Origin: Bradyrhizobium oropedii
Lineage (GTDB): Bacteria; Pseudomonadota; Alphaproteobacteria; Rhizobiales; Xanthobacteraceae
DNA length: 64,000 nt
Direction: 5' to 3'
Assembly (NCBI RefSeq): GCF_020889685.1
Contig: NZ_JACMYO010000006.1
Location: 37,324-101,323, forward strand
Made by a program: the position numbers and the translations under genes. The notes beneath the pieces are model-generated. The model made no database searches. It saw nothing but the letters and a program-made list of their open reading frames with translations, and was not told where the DNA came from. Positions 55,985 through 64,000 of this stretch are shown piece after piece. The stretch's first letter is position 1. Each line of letters starts with the position of its first letter.

Positions 55985-56371
55985 TCACTGGTTCAGGATC
56001 GGCGGAATGTCCTTGGGCGCCTTCGGCCCCGGCAGCGAGCTGAGATAGGCGTGGATGTCGGCGGCGTCCTTGTCCGACAGCACGTCCGCTGAGAATGACG
56101 GCATGTCGTTCGGCGCCTCGCGCAGGAAGGCGATGAAGGACTCCACGGGCAGTGCGATCTGCGCCAGTGCCGGCGTCAGGTAGTTGAAGCGGCCGCCCTG
56201 CCCGGCGCGGCCGTGGCATTCGAAGCAGCCGTCGGCAAGATAGAGCCGCTTGCCGTTGACGGGGTCGCCGGCCGGTGCGTCCTCGGCGTGCGATGCAACG
56301 GCGCCGCCGATTGCGATAGCCGCCGCGATCGCGGTGGCGGCGGCCAGGCGCTTCACAGATCCGATCATCAT
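55985..56371 (-). CDS. c-type cytochrome (single heme)
   Basis: 128 residues. The signal peptide has an Ala-rich hydrophobic core (LAAATAIAAAIAIGGAV) with cleavage after ASHAE-type sequence near residue 30, so it is periplasmic. The heme motif is CFECH (C49, C52, H53), and the Met ligand is probably in NDMPSF. It follows the Tat-exported ThDP enzyme by 13 bases on the same strand and is presumably its electron acceptor. Start: ATG at 56371 with GGAG upstream. Confidence 0.87.
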   Translation of the reverse strand: MMIGSVKRLAAATAIAAAIAIGGAVASHAEDAPAGDPVNGKRLYLADGCFECHGRAGQGGRFNYLTPALAQIALPVESFIAFLREAPNDMPSFSADVLSDKDAADIHAYLSSLPGPKAPKDIPPILNQ

Positions 56372-56384
56372 CGCCAACTCCGCC

Positions 56385-58352
56385 TCACCGCTGATCCATC
56401 ACGACATCGAGCAGCGCCGGCTGGCCGCTCTTGACCATGGCGATCGCGCGCTTCAGCGCGGGCGCCAGCGCATTCGGATCGCTGACCGGCCCTTCGCCAT
56501 AGACGCCGAATCCCTTGGCGACGGTCGCATAGTCGACGAATGGATCCTTGATCGTGGTGCCGATATCGGCGTTGGTGATGCCGCGGCCAAGGCGCGCCGC
56601 CATCGCCTGCAGATACATGTATTCCTGATGATAGGCGCGGTTGTTGTGCACGATGTACAGCATCGGGATCTGATGATGCGCGGCGGTCCACAGCGTCGAC
56701 GGCACGAACATGAAGTCGCCGTCGCCGCCGATCGCAACCGTCAATCGTCCGTGCCGCTTGTTGGCGAGCGCAGCCCCGAGCGAGGCCGGCAGCGTGTAGC
56801 CGACACCGCCGCCGCCGGCGAGGCCGTTCCATTGATACGGCTTGGTGAAATTCCACAGCCGATGCGGCCAAGCCAGGCCGATCGAGGTGCCGACCAGCGA
56901 CCAGTCCTCATCCTTGATCTGGCTGTAGAGCTCGGCGCACAGCCGCGCCGTGGTGATCGGGCTCGCGTCCCAGCCGATGGTGGCGTCAAGCTTCGCCTGC
57001 TCGACGGTGGCAAGCTTGGCCGCCGCGAGCTTCTTGCCGCGCGCATCGAACGCGGCCTTGCGGCCCTCGTCGATCCCGCGTTTGACCTGCTCGATCAGGG
57101 TGGGCAGGCTCGCCTCGGCGTCGCCTGAGATGTCGAGGTCGACGTCCTGGTAGCGGCCGAGATCCTGGTAGTTGGCCTTCATGTAGAGGCCGCGGGTGCC
57201 GAGCGTGACGATCTTCGCCGTCTTCTTGTAGCGCGGCTCGGAGCTGCGCACGATGCGATCGTGGAAATCGCTGAGCGAGCCCCAGATGTCGTTGACCTCC
57301 ATCGCCACGATCAGGTCGGCCTGCGACAGGATCGAGCGGCGGAACGACTGGTTCAACGGATGGCGCGAGGGGAAATTCATCCGCCCGAAATTGTCGATCA
57401 CGGCGCATTGCAATGTTTCCGCAAGCTCGACCAGGCGCGGCATGCCGGCCGGCGTGCGCGCCATGCGGTCGCAGAGGATCACCGGATTGTCCGCCGCGAC
57501 CAGCATCTTCGCAAGCTGGGCCAGCGCCGCGTCGTCGCCTTGCGGCGGGGTCGCCGAGGTGAACTTCGGGATCCGCAGGCGGTCGCGGTTCTCGATCGGA
57601 TTCTCCTGCAGCTCCTGATCGAGCGACAGCATCACCGGCGCCATCGGCGGCGTGGTTGATATCTTGTAGGCGCGCAGCGCCGATTCCGCGAAATGCTGCA
57701 ACGAAGCCGGCTGGTCGTCCCACTTGACGAAGTCGCGCGTCAGCGCCGCGGGATCGATCGCCGAATGTGGCCACTCGGCGCCCGGCGCGCGCTTGTCGGC
57801 CTCCATGATGTTGCCGCCCATCACGATGACGGGGACGCGATCGCACCATGCGTTGTACATCGCCATCGATGCATGCTGCAGACCGACCACGCCGTGGCAG
57901 ATCATGGCGAGCGGCTTGCCTTCGATCTTGGCATAGCCCTGGCCCATATGCACCGCGATCTCTTCATGCGGACAGGTGATGATCTCGGGCTTCTTGTTGC
58001 CGCCATGATTGATGACGGCCTCGTGCAGCCCGCGGAAGCTCGAGGCGCAGTTCATCGCGAGGTAATCGATGTCGAGCGTCTTGAGCACGTCGACCATGAA
58101 GTCGCCGCCGCTCGAGGTCTGATTGACCGGATCGGCCGGCGGCGGCATCGCGTCCGCTGCCGCAAGCCTTGGACCGGGGAGCGCGGCCTTAAGCGCTCCC
58201 TTGGGTCGCTGTTCCGGAAACGCCGACATCGCGGTGTTGGCCGCGGCCGGTGTGCCCAGCGCTGCCGCGCCTGCGATCGTTGCACCTTTCAGGAAATTCC
58301 GACGGCTGGAATCGGGCGCGCCATCGCGGCGCGAACTGCTTCGCTTCGACAT
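56385..58352 (-). CDS. Tat-exported thiamine-pyrophosphate enzyme
   Basis: 655 residues. The N-terminus carries a twin-arginine signal (SSRRNFLKG at residues about 15-23), then a hydrophobic GATIAGAAALGTPAAANTA. The mature part has the ThDP-enzyme layout: catalytic Glu in CPHEEIAVHM, pyrimidine-binding domain, middle domain, and the ThDP/Mg motif GGDGDFMF...HNN near residue 555-585. It is related to acetolactate synthase/benzoylformate-decarboxylase enzymes. With the cytochrome c gene 13 bases downstream, it may oxidatively decarboxylate or otherwise act on a 2-oxoacid in the periplasm. Exported ThDP enzymes are uncommon. Confidence 0.88.
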   Translation of the reverse strand: MSKRSSSRRDGAPDSSRRNFLKGATIAGAAALGTPAAANTAMSAFPEQRPKGALKAALPGPRLAAADAMPPPADPVNQTSSGGDFMVDVLKTLDIDYLAMNCASSFRGLHEAVINHGGNKKPEIITCPHEEIAVHMGQGYAKIEGKPLAMICHGVVGLQHASMAMYNAWCDRVPVIVMGGNIMEADKRAPGAEWPHSAIDPAALTRDFVKWDDQPASLQHFAESALRAYKISTTPPMAPVMLSLDQELQENPIENRDRLRIPKFTSATPPQGDDAALAQLAKMLVAADNPVILCDRMARTPAGMPRLVELAETLQCAVIDNFGRMNFPSRHPLNQSFRRSILSQADLIVAMEVNDIWGSLSDFHDRIVRSSEPRYKKTAKIVTLGTRGLYMKANYQDLGRYQDVDLDISGDAEASLPTLIEQVKRGIDEGRKAAFDARGKKLAAAKLATVEQAKLDATIGWDASPITTARLCAELYSQIKDEDWSLVGTSIGLAWPHRLWNFTKPYQWNGLAGGGGVGYTLPASLGAALANKRHGRLTVAIGGDGDFMFVPSTLWTAAHHQIPMLYIVHNNRAYHQEYMYLQAMAARLGRGITNADIGTTIKDPFVDYATVAKGFGVYGEGPVSDPNALAPALKRAIAMVKSGQPALLDVVMDQR

Positions 58353-58803
58353 GGTGTCCTCTCCGGGAACGTGACCAGATGCCTACGAGCTCATTGTTGC
58401 TTGCCGCGAGTGTCGTCCCCCATCTTGCGGCCCGTCAAGACACAGACGCGTCAGCGCGCAGTGCCAGCCGGGCTGCTCCGCGAAATCGGCATGGGAATGG
58501 AAGCAATTCAGCCACGCATCTCCGCGCGCGACGCAGCCTGCGGAGGCGAACACGGGCGCTGCGCGGGACCATTGAGACAGAGCCAGAACATGTCAGTCAT
58601 GGCGTCTGCGCAGGGCGCCATGTCAGCCAGACTTCGCGCCATATTTTGGCCATAGCCCGTTTCTTAAAGGCCCCAGCGGGCCATGTCCCCGCCTCTGTTT
58701 TGCGTCGCCTGACCGATGCGGTCGCTTCGCAACCAAATCGCAGATCATCGCTGCGTCCCTTCCCACAACACGGATGGTCTGCCAACAACAAGAGGACTTT
58801 GTA
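58353..58803. other. Divergent intergenic region
   Basis: About 450 bases between the ThDP gene and the secreted-protein gene. Only chance frames seen; it must hold two promoters. Confidence 0.35.
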
Positions 58804-59193
58804 ATGCGTAAAACTCTCGCGGCTGTCGCCGTGCTCCTGGCCTTTGCTTCATCTGCTGCTGAAGCCCGCGGCCGTCACCATCATCATCGCCACTATGCAC
58901 ACGCACATTCGGGTCGCCCGGCGGCGTGGTGCGGTTGGTTCATGCGCACGCAGGTCGGCAGCGATCCGGGCCCGCAGTACAATCTGGCGCGATCCTGGGC
59001 GCGATACGGCAGCAATGCAGGCGCCCCCTCGGTCGGCACGATCGTCGTGTGGCGTCACCACGTCGGTAAGATCGTGGGTCAAGAGAACGGCAAGTGGATC
59101 GTCACGAGCGGCAACGATGGACACGCCGTGCGCACGCGGCCGCGATCGCTGGCCGGCGCCATCGCATTCCGAAATGCTTACGCTCAGTTCTAG
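58804..59193 (+). CDS. Small secreted protein, CHAP-like
   Basis: 129 residues. The signal peptide is MRKTLAAVAVLLAFASSAAEA, followed by a His-rich stretch (residues about 24-34). The segment WCGWFMRTQVG ... GTIVVWRHHVGKIVG, with a closing TSGNDGHAVRT, resembles a short CHAP/NlpC-type fold with Cys and His positioned as in peptidoglycan amidases. Proteins like it are common in Bradyrhizobium from memory; the function is not established. Confidence 0.7.
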   Translation: MRKTLAAVAVLLAFASSAAEARGRHHHHRHYAHAHSGRPAAWCGWFMRTQVGSDPGPQYNLARSWARYGSNAGAPSVGTIVVWRHHVGKIVGQENGKWIVTSGNDGHAVRTRPRSLAGAIAFRNAYAQF

Positions 59194-59305
59194 GGAAACT
59201 TCGCTTCAGCGCTGACATCCGAGCGTGCGACGCCGAGCGGTATACGAACCGTTCATAGTCGCGGCCTACGCTGAGGCGGGGTTTCGCCCTGAAGCCCTCA
59301 GACGG

Positions 59306-59343
59306 GCGCCGTCACCTGTGTTGACCAGGTGGCGGCGCTTTTT
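59306..59343 (+). terminator. Rho-independent terminator
   Basis: Stem GCGCCGTCACCTG / CAGGTGGCGGCGC with a TGTTGAC loop, followed by TTTTT. It lies 113 bases after the secreted-protein stop. The intervening 110 bases could be a long 3' UTR or part of a small RNA. Confidence 0.75.
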
Positions 59344-59358
59344 CAGGAATGCATTCGC

Positions 59359-59508
59359 TTGCCTCGGAAACCGAAAAAGATCGCCACGGCTTCGACGACC
59401 GCTTCCTATTGGTCAGCCGCTTACGTCAGCATCTGCAATGGCGTGATGGTCTTCGCTGTGACGGGCGGCGTGCTCGGTTTTCTGCTGGCCGCCAAGCGCT
59501 ATCTGTGA
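59359..59508 (+). CDS. Possible small one-helix membrane protein
   Basis: A 49-residue frame beginning TTG (AGGA nine bases upstream). It has a basic start (PRKPKK) and a hydrophobic helix VMVFAVTGGVLGFLLAA followed by KRYL, the layout of small inner-membrane proteins. It lies just beyond the terminator. The start codon is weak, so it remains doubtful. Confidence 0.35.
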   Translation: MPRKPKKIATASTTASYWSAAYVSICNGVMVFAVTGGVLGFLLAAKRYL

Positions 59509-59532
59509 ACGCTGCTCGATTGACCGCGCGTT

Positions 59533-60165
59533 TCACTGCCTTCCGAGACTCTTCAGATACGCGCAGAACATGTCGGCCATGGCGTCGGCATAGGCGGTGA
59601 TCTCCGCGCGCGTTCGCGGGCTCTCCGAAAAATCCTTACCCACCGCGCTCAGCGTCGTCGTGATCAGGTCGCCCGCCATCCTGCGCACGGCATCGGGAGC
59701 CTTCGGCAAAGCTTTGCGCATGAAGGCTTCGATGGTGCCCTCGCTGGAGGCCCGCGCCTCGTGCGCCTCCGGCGCATCGCGATAGAGCGGCGCGGCGTCG
59801 CTCAGCGCGACGCGCACCGCGGCCTCGTCGCATTCGGAGCGGATGAAGGCGTGCACCAGCGCACGCAGCCGGTCCAATGGCGGCCGCGCTGCATCTTCGG
59901 GAATGTCGCGCAGCAGAGCGGTGGTCTGCCGCCACTCGTCGCTCTGCAGCCGGAACAGGATCGCCGCCTTGTTCGGAAAATACTGGTACAGCGAGCCGAC
60001 GCTGACGCCGGCCCGCTCGGCCACCCGCGCCGTCGTGAAACCCTGCGCACCCTCCTTCGTCAAAACCTGAACAGCGGCATCCAGAATCGCCGCGACGAGC
60101 TCACTCGAGCGGGCCTGTTGCGGCTGTTTTCGTGAGGAAATTGAAGGGCTTCGCCGGCCGGTCAT
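59533..60165 (-). CDS. TetR-family transcriptional regulator
   Basis: 210 residues. The N-terminal HTH at residues about 22-70 reads ILDAAVQVLTKEG, FTTARVAERAGVSVGSLYQYFPNKAAIL. The C-terminal ligand domain resembles the AcrR-like group with a conserved TTTLSAVGK helix. It is divergent from an O-methyltransferase gene; a perfect palindrome at 60197-60210 lies between them and is the natural operator. Confidence 0.9.
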   Translation of the reverse strand: MTGRRSPSISSRKQPQQARSSELVAAILDAAVQVLTKEGAQGFTTARVAERAGVSVGSLYQYFPNKAAILFRLQSDEWRQTTALLRDIPEDAARPPLDRLRALVHAFIRSECDEAAVRVALSDAAPLYRDAPEAHEARASSEGTIEAFMRKALPKAPDAVRRMAGDLITTTLSAVGKDFSESPRTRAEITAYADAMADMFCAYLKSLGRQ

Positions 60166-60196
60166 CGACGCCTTGAGGGAATGCGATTAGCGAATG

Positions 60197-60210
60197 CGAA
60201 TAATTATTCG
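60197..60210. promoter_or_regulatory. Palindromic operator candidate for the TetR regulator
   Basis: CGAATAATTATTCG is a perfect 14-base palindrome in the 94-base gap between the divergent regulator and O-methyltransferase genes. It is embedded in AT-rich DNA that also suits a -10 region. TetR repressors typically bind such sites and control both genes. Confidence 0.6.
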
Positions 60211-60259
60211 TATTTCTGGCGAAGCGCAAGGACGCGCCGCTTTTGCACCGGAGACCCAT

Positions 60260-60925
60260 ATGACCACGCTTACCTCACCCAAGCTCGCAGGCCTGCTCGA
60301 TCGCCTGTTCGCGCAAGCCTCCGCCGCGGTGCAGGAGACCCGGCTCGCGGTGGCCGACCTTTCCGACGAGGAACAGGCACACCTGATGCGAAGCAGGACC
60401 GACTACCGCGCGCTCTATGGCCGTTTCAACAAAGTGCCCCTCGCGGTCTCGCGCGAGACCGGCGCGCTGCTCTACATGCTGGCGCGCGGTGCACGCGCGC
60501 GCAACATCGTCGAGTTCGGCACATCGTTCGGCATCTCGACGCTGCATCTTGCCGCTGCGCTGCGCGACAATGGCGGCGGGCGCCTGATCACCAGCGAGTT
60601 CGAATCGTCCAAGGTGACGCGTGCGCGGGACAATCTTGTCGCCGGCGGGCTTGACGACCTGGTCGAGATCCGCGAGGGCGATGCGCTCGAGACGTTGCGT
60701 GTCGATCTGCCCGATACGATCGAGCTCGTGCTGCTCGACGGCGCCAAGGCGCTCTATCCCGACATCCTCGATCTCGTGGAGAGCCGCCTGAAGCCGGGCG
60801 CCTTCGTGGTCGCCGACAATGCCGACTATAGCCCCGACTATCTGGCGCGCGTGCGCGCACCAGAGAGCGGCTACATCTCGACGCCGTTCGGCGGAGACGT
60901 CGAGCTGTCGATGCGGCTTGGCTGA
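60260..60925 (+). CDS. SAM-dependent O-methyltransferase
   Basis: 221 residues. The SAM-binding motif is NIVEFGTSFGISTLHLAAAL (residues about 82-101), then LITSEFESSKV, and LVLLDGAKALYPDIL with metal-ligand-type Asp, as in the cation-dependent class (catechol-O-methyltransferase-like). The start at 60260 (MTTLTSPKLAG) is chosen; an upstream ATG at 60194 would overlap the operator. Its regulator is the divergent TetR gene. Confidence 0.88.
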   Translation: MTTLTSPKLAGLLDRLFAQASAAVQETRLAVADLSDEEQAHLMRSRTDYRALYGRFNKVPLAVSRETGALLYMLARGARARNIVEFGTSFGISTLHLAAALRDNGGGRLITSEFESSKVTRARDNLVAGGLDDLVEIREGDALETLRVDLPDTIELVLLDGAKALYPDILDLVESRLKPGAFVVADNADYSPDYLARVRAPESGYISTPFGGDVELSMRLG

Positions 60926-60972
60926 GGTGAATGTTGGCGAAGCGCAGGTTCGGTTTCGACCGAACCCTGCGC

Positions 60973-61713
60973 TCAGATCATCGAGGCGACGCGTTCGAGG
61001 CCGATCAGGCGGGCCAGCGAACGGACCTCGTTCTTCTGATCCTCACGGAGCTGGAACAGCAGCGGCATCGCCGCCGACTTCAGCTGCTGAACTTCCTCGG
61101 AGTCGGGATCGATCGGCATGTTGCCCGCGGCGGGATCGCCCTGACGCTTGGCGTGGATCTTGCGGGCGACGGCGCGCAGCGCGGTCTCGACGGCCGGCCA
61201 GTAATATTCCTGCGACGACGACAGCTTGAGCCGATCCTTGATGCCGGCGATCTGCGCATCGCTGAGCAGCGCATAGTTCTTTTGCGGCGCCGGCTTGGCG
61301 GCGGCCTTGGGCTTCGGCGCAGCCGCGACCGGCGCAGGTGCGGGCTCGGCGATCTTCGGCTGGGCCGCATCGACGGGATCGGTGATCTGCGGCAGGCCGA
61401 TATCGGCGGGTTCGGCGGAGGCGTAAGCCTGGCGCACCGTATCGGTCGCGCCCGGGATCGCGGCTTGCGCGCGCAGCAGCAGCGGCGACGGACTGGCCGG
61501 AGGTGCGGCCGGCTGGGGCACTTCAAAGGCGGCAGTGGCGAGCGTCGTGACCGCAAGCTTGTCCTGCTTGCTGGCGCGATTGGCAACCGGGCCGACATCG
61601 GCCTGCGCCGCCGGCAGGCTGTCACGGCCCAAAATGGCTGTGATCGCAGCGCCTGCGAGGAGGAAGCATGTCAGCGCGGCGAGGGTGATGGCTCTGGTCA
61701 AAAACAACTCCAT
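60973..61713 (-). CDS. Conserved exported protein of unknown function
   Basis: 246 residues. The N-terminal hydrophobic segment (ITLAALTCFLLAGAAITAIL) is a signal or anchor. An Ala/Pro-rich linker (residues about 60-145) leads to a compact C-terminal domain with LLSDAQIAGIKDRLKLSSSQEYYWPAVETALRAVARK and LLFQLREDQKNEVRSLARLIGL. Proteins with this C-terminal domain are widespread in Bradyrhizobium from memory; role unknown. It converges on the O-methyltransferase gene. Confidence 0.78.
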   Translation of the reverse strand: MELFLTRAITLAALTCFLLAGAAITAILGRDSLPAAQADVGPVANRASKQDKLAVTTLATAAFEVPQPAAPPASPSPLLLRAQAAIPGATDTVRQAYASAEPADIGLPQITDPVDAAQPKIAEPAPAPVAAAPKPKAAAKPAPQKNYALLSDAQIAGIKDRLKLSSSQEYYWPAVETALRAVARKIHAKRQGDPAAGNMPIDPDSEEVQQLKSAAMPLLFQLREDQKNEVRSLARLIGLERVASMI

Positions 61714-61809
61714 TGCCGGCCGGTGTCACCGCAAACTGCGCGCGAAATGCGGCGTTAGCGTGCCGTGACAGCGCCAAATAGGTGAAATCGTCCCGAAACG
61801 GCCCGAAAA

Positions 61810-62067
61810 TCAGGCCACGGCGTCAAGCTCATAGGCTTCCTGGATGTCGGCCACGATCTCATGCGCGGTCCACAGCGCGCCGGGCTGGACCGAATGCATG
61901 CTGACGGTCCAGTTGGTGCGGCGGGTGCGCGGGGTGCTGACGATGTCGAATTCGACCTGACGGCACAGCGGATGCCGCTGCAGGGCGTAAAACACCCGGG
62001 TCCGGAGTTCGTTGAGTGAGGCCGGGGTCTTGGCCGAATCCCTGGCAAGGAGCGCCTCAAAAGCCAT
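61810..62067 (-). CDS. Small conserved hypothetical protein
   Basis: 85 residues (MAFEALLARDSAKTPASL...). A conserved-looking core (RTRVFYALQRHPLCRQVEFDIVSTPRTRRTNWTVSMHSV) suggests a folded beta-rich domain. The frame is open to 62142, so an earlier start is possible. No known function. Confidence 0.65.
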   Translation of the reverse strand: MAFEALLARDSAKTPASLNELRTRVFYALQRHPLCRQVEFDIVSTPRTRRTNWTVSMHSVQPGALWTAHEIVADIQEAYELDAVA

Positions 62068-62184
62068 GTCGCATTCCCACAACTTGCCGGGCGGCCAGCC
62101 GTGGCGGCGGACCATCCCGTGACGCATAGTTGGGACTGGCATGGTTAATGCCCCGTTAAGCGGACATGCGGGGTTTTTAGGCGG

Positions 62185-62835
62185 TCAGACGAGCCGCACC
62201 CGTGCACTCGCCGCTTCGTACTCCGCGATCGTCTGCGCCACGAGTTCGTCGATGCCGAGCACCCCGGTCACCCCCGAAGCGGAATGACCGCCACTCCAGA
62301 CGTCGCGCCAGCGCTTCGGCCGGCTTTCGCGGGCGCCGATGTCGATGTCCTTGCCGATGTCGATCGCACCGCGCGCCGGCAAGTCATTGGGATCGAGACC
62401 GGCGGCCTCGATCGAGGGCCGCAGCATGTTGGTCTGCAGGCCGGTGAACGCCGTCGTCAGCAGAATGTCGTCGGCTGTCGCCTCGACCAGCATCTGCTTG
62501 TACCGCGCGTCCGCCATGCTCTCGCGCGTCGCGATGAACTTGGTGCCCATATAGGCGAGGTCGCAGCCGAGCGCCTCCGCGGCACGCAGCGCATGGCCAT
62601 CGCTGATGCCGCCGGCGAGCACGATCGGGCCGTCGAAAAATCCGCGCACCGCGCGGACGAACACGAACGGATTGAGCCAGCCGGTCTGCCCGCCGGCGCC
62701 CGCGGTGAGCAGCACCAGCCCGTCGGCGCCGACTGCTGCCGCGCGCTCGGCATGGCGGATCGAGGCGACATCGGCGAAGACAAGCGCGCCGGCATCGTGC
62801 AACGGTGCGAGCACCGGCGCCGGCGAGCCGACAGA
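62185..62835 (-). pseudogene. C-terminal part of a nitronate monooxygenase (2-nitropropane dioxygenase type)
   Basis: The frame encodes the FMN-binding C-terminal half: VFADVASIRHAERAAAVGADGLVLL, GGISDGHALRAAEALGCDLAYMGTKFIA and FTGLQTNMLRPSIEAAGLDP. The N-terminal third, including the start of the TIM barrel, is missing. At about 62835 the sequence changes, in another frame, into a PAS sensor protein, so this is a deletion joint rather than a natural fusion. Full-length enzymes have about 320-350 residues; here about 215 remain. Confidence 0.8.
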
Positions 62836-63607
62836 CCCCGACCAGCGAGCGGATGCTGCCGTCGCGCCGACGCACCGCACGGGCACGCACGTCAACCCAG
62901 TGCTCGGTGCCATCGGGCCAGATGTTGCGGTACTCGATCCGGTAATCCGCGCCGGTGCGCAACGTTTGCTCGACGATCTCGCTCCGGCGGGCCCGATCGT
63001 CGGGATGCACCGCGTCCAGCAAATCCTGATACGTGAAGGGATCGCCGGACCTGCGCCCGAAGTATGTCTTGCAGGTCGGCGACGCCTCGAGCTCGAAATC
63101 CGGCAGATGAAGCTCGAGCGCGCCGAGGTGGCCGGCATTGAGCGCGGTCTGCAACAGGTCCTCGCTCTCGGTCAGATCCTCGAGGATCTGGCGGGTCTGG
63201 TACTGGCGGCGGCGTCCGCGCACCGTCGCGGCGACCAGGCTCGCCAACGTGGTTGGATGAAACGGTCGCTCGATGAAGGTGACATTGCCGAGCGCACGGC
63301 CGAGCCGCGCCGCTTCGGGATTGCGCTCAGGCCCGCCCTTCTCGCTGATCAGCACGATAGGGAAATCCGACCATGACGGCTGCTCGTTCAGCCAGCGCGT
63401 CAGGCCGGCGAGGTCGGCGGTCCTGATCGCCTCATCGGCAATGATGGCCAGGCCCGCGCCGCTTGCGACCTGGCGCTCGAGCTCGGCGAGGTCGCCGCAG
63501 ATGTTGGCGTAGTAGCCAGCTTCCTTGATCAGATGGGCAGTCCTGACGGCGTCCCGCTCGCTCGCGGCGAGGATGACCGCGCGTTCCGAGGACGGGCCGG
63601 GCTTCAT
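62830..63607 (-). pseudogene. N-terminal part of a PAS-containing sensor protein
   Basis: From the ATG at 63607 the frame encodes a receiver-like domain (AVILAASERDAVRTAHLIKEAGYYANICG, then PIVLISEKGGPE and FIERPFHPTTLASLVAATV), a short linker and a PAS domain ending in HWVDVRARAVRRRDGSIRSLVGVC. Sensor kinases of this type then continue into a histidine kinase (HWE) domain. Here that part is lost and the sequence passes into the nitronate monooxygenase remnant. The receiver-like part lacks an obvious phospho-Asp. Confidence 0.75.
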
Positions 63608-63711
63608 CGCGTCTGTCCCTGCGGCGGCCGGGCGTAGGGACCGGCCGGCACAGCACGAAGCCGCCGGGCGGCCAATGCCACGATGCCGGCGGCGGGATCG
63701 ATAGGCGTCAT
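63604..63711 (-). CDS. Small ORF coupled to the sensor gene
   Basis: 35 residues (MTPIDPAAGIVALAARRLRA...). The start has a TTAGGGGG site, and the stop overlaps the sensor ATG (ATGA). It may be a leader peptide or a small protein. With the sensor gene broken, its present role is unclear. Confidence 0.4.
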   Translation of the reverse strand: MTPIDPAAGIVALAARRLRAVPAGPYARPPQGQTR

Positions 63712-63856
63712 GGGGCCCCCTAACCTGAGCGAAACTCGCTGGTGCCGCCAACCGTTCCCGCCAGGCGGGGTTATTTTTCGCCGTAGCCGCAGCCGGTTGG
63801 CGCGGCTCCTGCACCGCAAATCGGTGAAACAACCCCATGCACAGTAGACGTGGCCG

Positions 63857-64000
63857 GCCTCTCTCCTTCCCCCTGAAAGGGAGAAGGTCGGGATGGGGGT
63901 CAGCCGCAGGTCCGCTGCAAGTGGAGAGAGCTGATCCCCACCCGCTTCTGACGAGCGAAGCAACCTCCCCTTTTCAAGGGGAGGCTGGAGAAGCGCAGGC
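63857..64000. repeat. GC-rich intergenic repeat element with hairpins
   Basis: It begins with CCTCTCTCCTTCCCCCTGAA/GGGAGAAGG (imperfect hairpin), followed by GGGATGGGGGT. It ends with a perfect stem CCTCCCCTT / AAGGGGAGG at 63964-63984. This pattern matches the dispersed CCTCCCC...GGGGAGG repeats of alphaproteobacterial genomes (from memory). It runs to the window edge and may continue. Confidence 0.55.

Noticed and set aside
1..64000. A CRISPR array, an intact insertion sequence, rRNA or an intact tRNA.
   Set aside because: No regularly spaced repeats, transposase patterns or rRNA/tRNA-like complete structures were found by eye on either strand.

Overview
The window looks like chromosomal DNA of a Bradyrhizobium-type alphaproteobacterium (Nitrobacteraceae). 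The evidence is high GC, GGAGG-type ribosome sites, short adenylate kinases without a LID domain, an intergenic palindromic repeat typical of this group (20.82 kb), a large set of acyl-CoA and polyester genes, OruR-like AraC regulators, and remnants of a trb conjugation region. This assignment is inference from gene content. No rRNA, intact tRNA or CRISPR array was seen.

Layout. 0-3 kb: the first codons of a minus-strand gene, a small Cys-rich protein and a zinc alcohol dehydrogenase, with long empty stretches. 3.1-5.2 kb: a decayed block holding the C-terminal end of a monomeric isocitrate dehydrogenase, a small gene interrupted by TAG, an intact adenylate kinase, and a chimeric pseudogene joining the start of an alpha/beta hydrolase to the end of an MFS transporter. 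The block resembles a collapsed second copy of the 34-41 kb operon. 5.3-20.6 kb: acyl-CoA metabolism (crotonase, a thiolase-like/crotonase fusion, two AMP-forming acyl-CoA ligases, an SDR, an aromatic-acid-type MFS carrier, a CoA-transferase), then an esterase, a small PhaE-like subunit, a class III PHA synthase and a coupled GNAT enzyme. 21-27 kb: a MalT/LuxR regulator and a pair of acyl-CoA dehydrogenases. 27-30 kb: gene relics (MBL-fold hydrolase, trbL, trbF) and a degenerate tRNA-like/att-like stretch, consistent with the scar of an integrative conjugative element. 30-41.3 kb: RlpA-like protein, a LysR regulator, and a compact ten-gene minus-strand operon (hydrolase, phasin, SDR, acyl-CoA ligase, wax-ester synthase/DGAT, MFS, adenylate kinase, small protein, SDR, hydrolase). 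41.5-48.8 kb: three paralogous AraC regulators around an acetoacetate decarboxylase / hydroxyacyl-CoA dehydrogenase / CoA-transferase operon, plus a structured small RNA candidate. 49-53 kb: a DUF3100 membrane protein / M20 amidohydrolase / L-serine dehydratase operon. 53-60.9 kb: GNAT, acyl-CoA ligase, a cytochrome c with a Tat-exported ThDP enzyme, a secreted protein, and a TetR/O-methyltransferase pair with a palindromic operator. 61-64 kb: conserved hypotheticals, a deletion chimera of a PAS sensor protein with a nitronate monooxygenase, and a repeat at the edge.

How the genes fit together. The dominant theme is activation of carboxylic acids to acyl-CoA, their remodelling by beta-oxidation-type enzymes, and deposition as polyester (PHA) or neutral lipid (wax ester/triacylglycerol) on phasin-coated granules. 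An adenylate kinase inside the wax-ester operon would recycle the AMP made by the acyl-CoA ligase (inference). Four unrelated deletion or nonsense events (3-5 kb, 28-29 kb, 62.8 kb) show that parts of this region are actively decaying.
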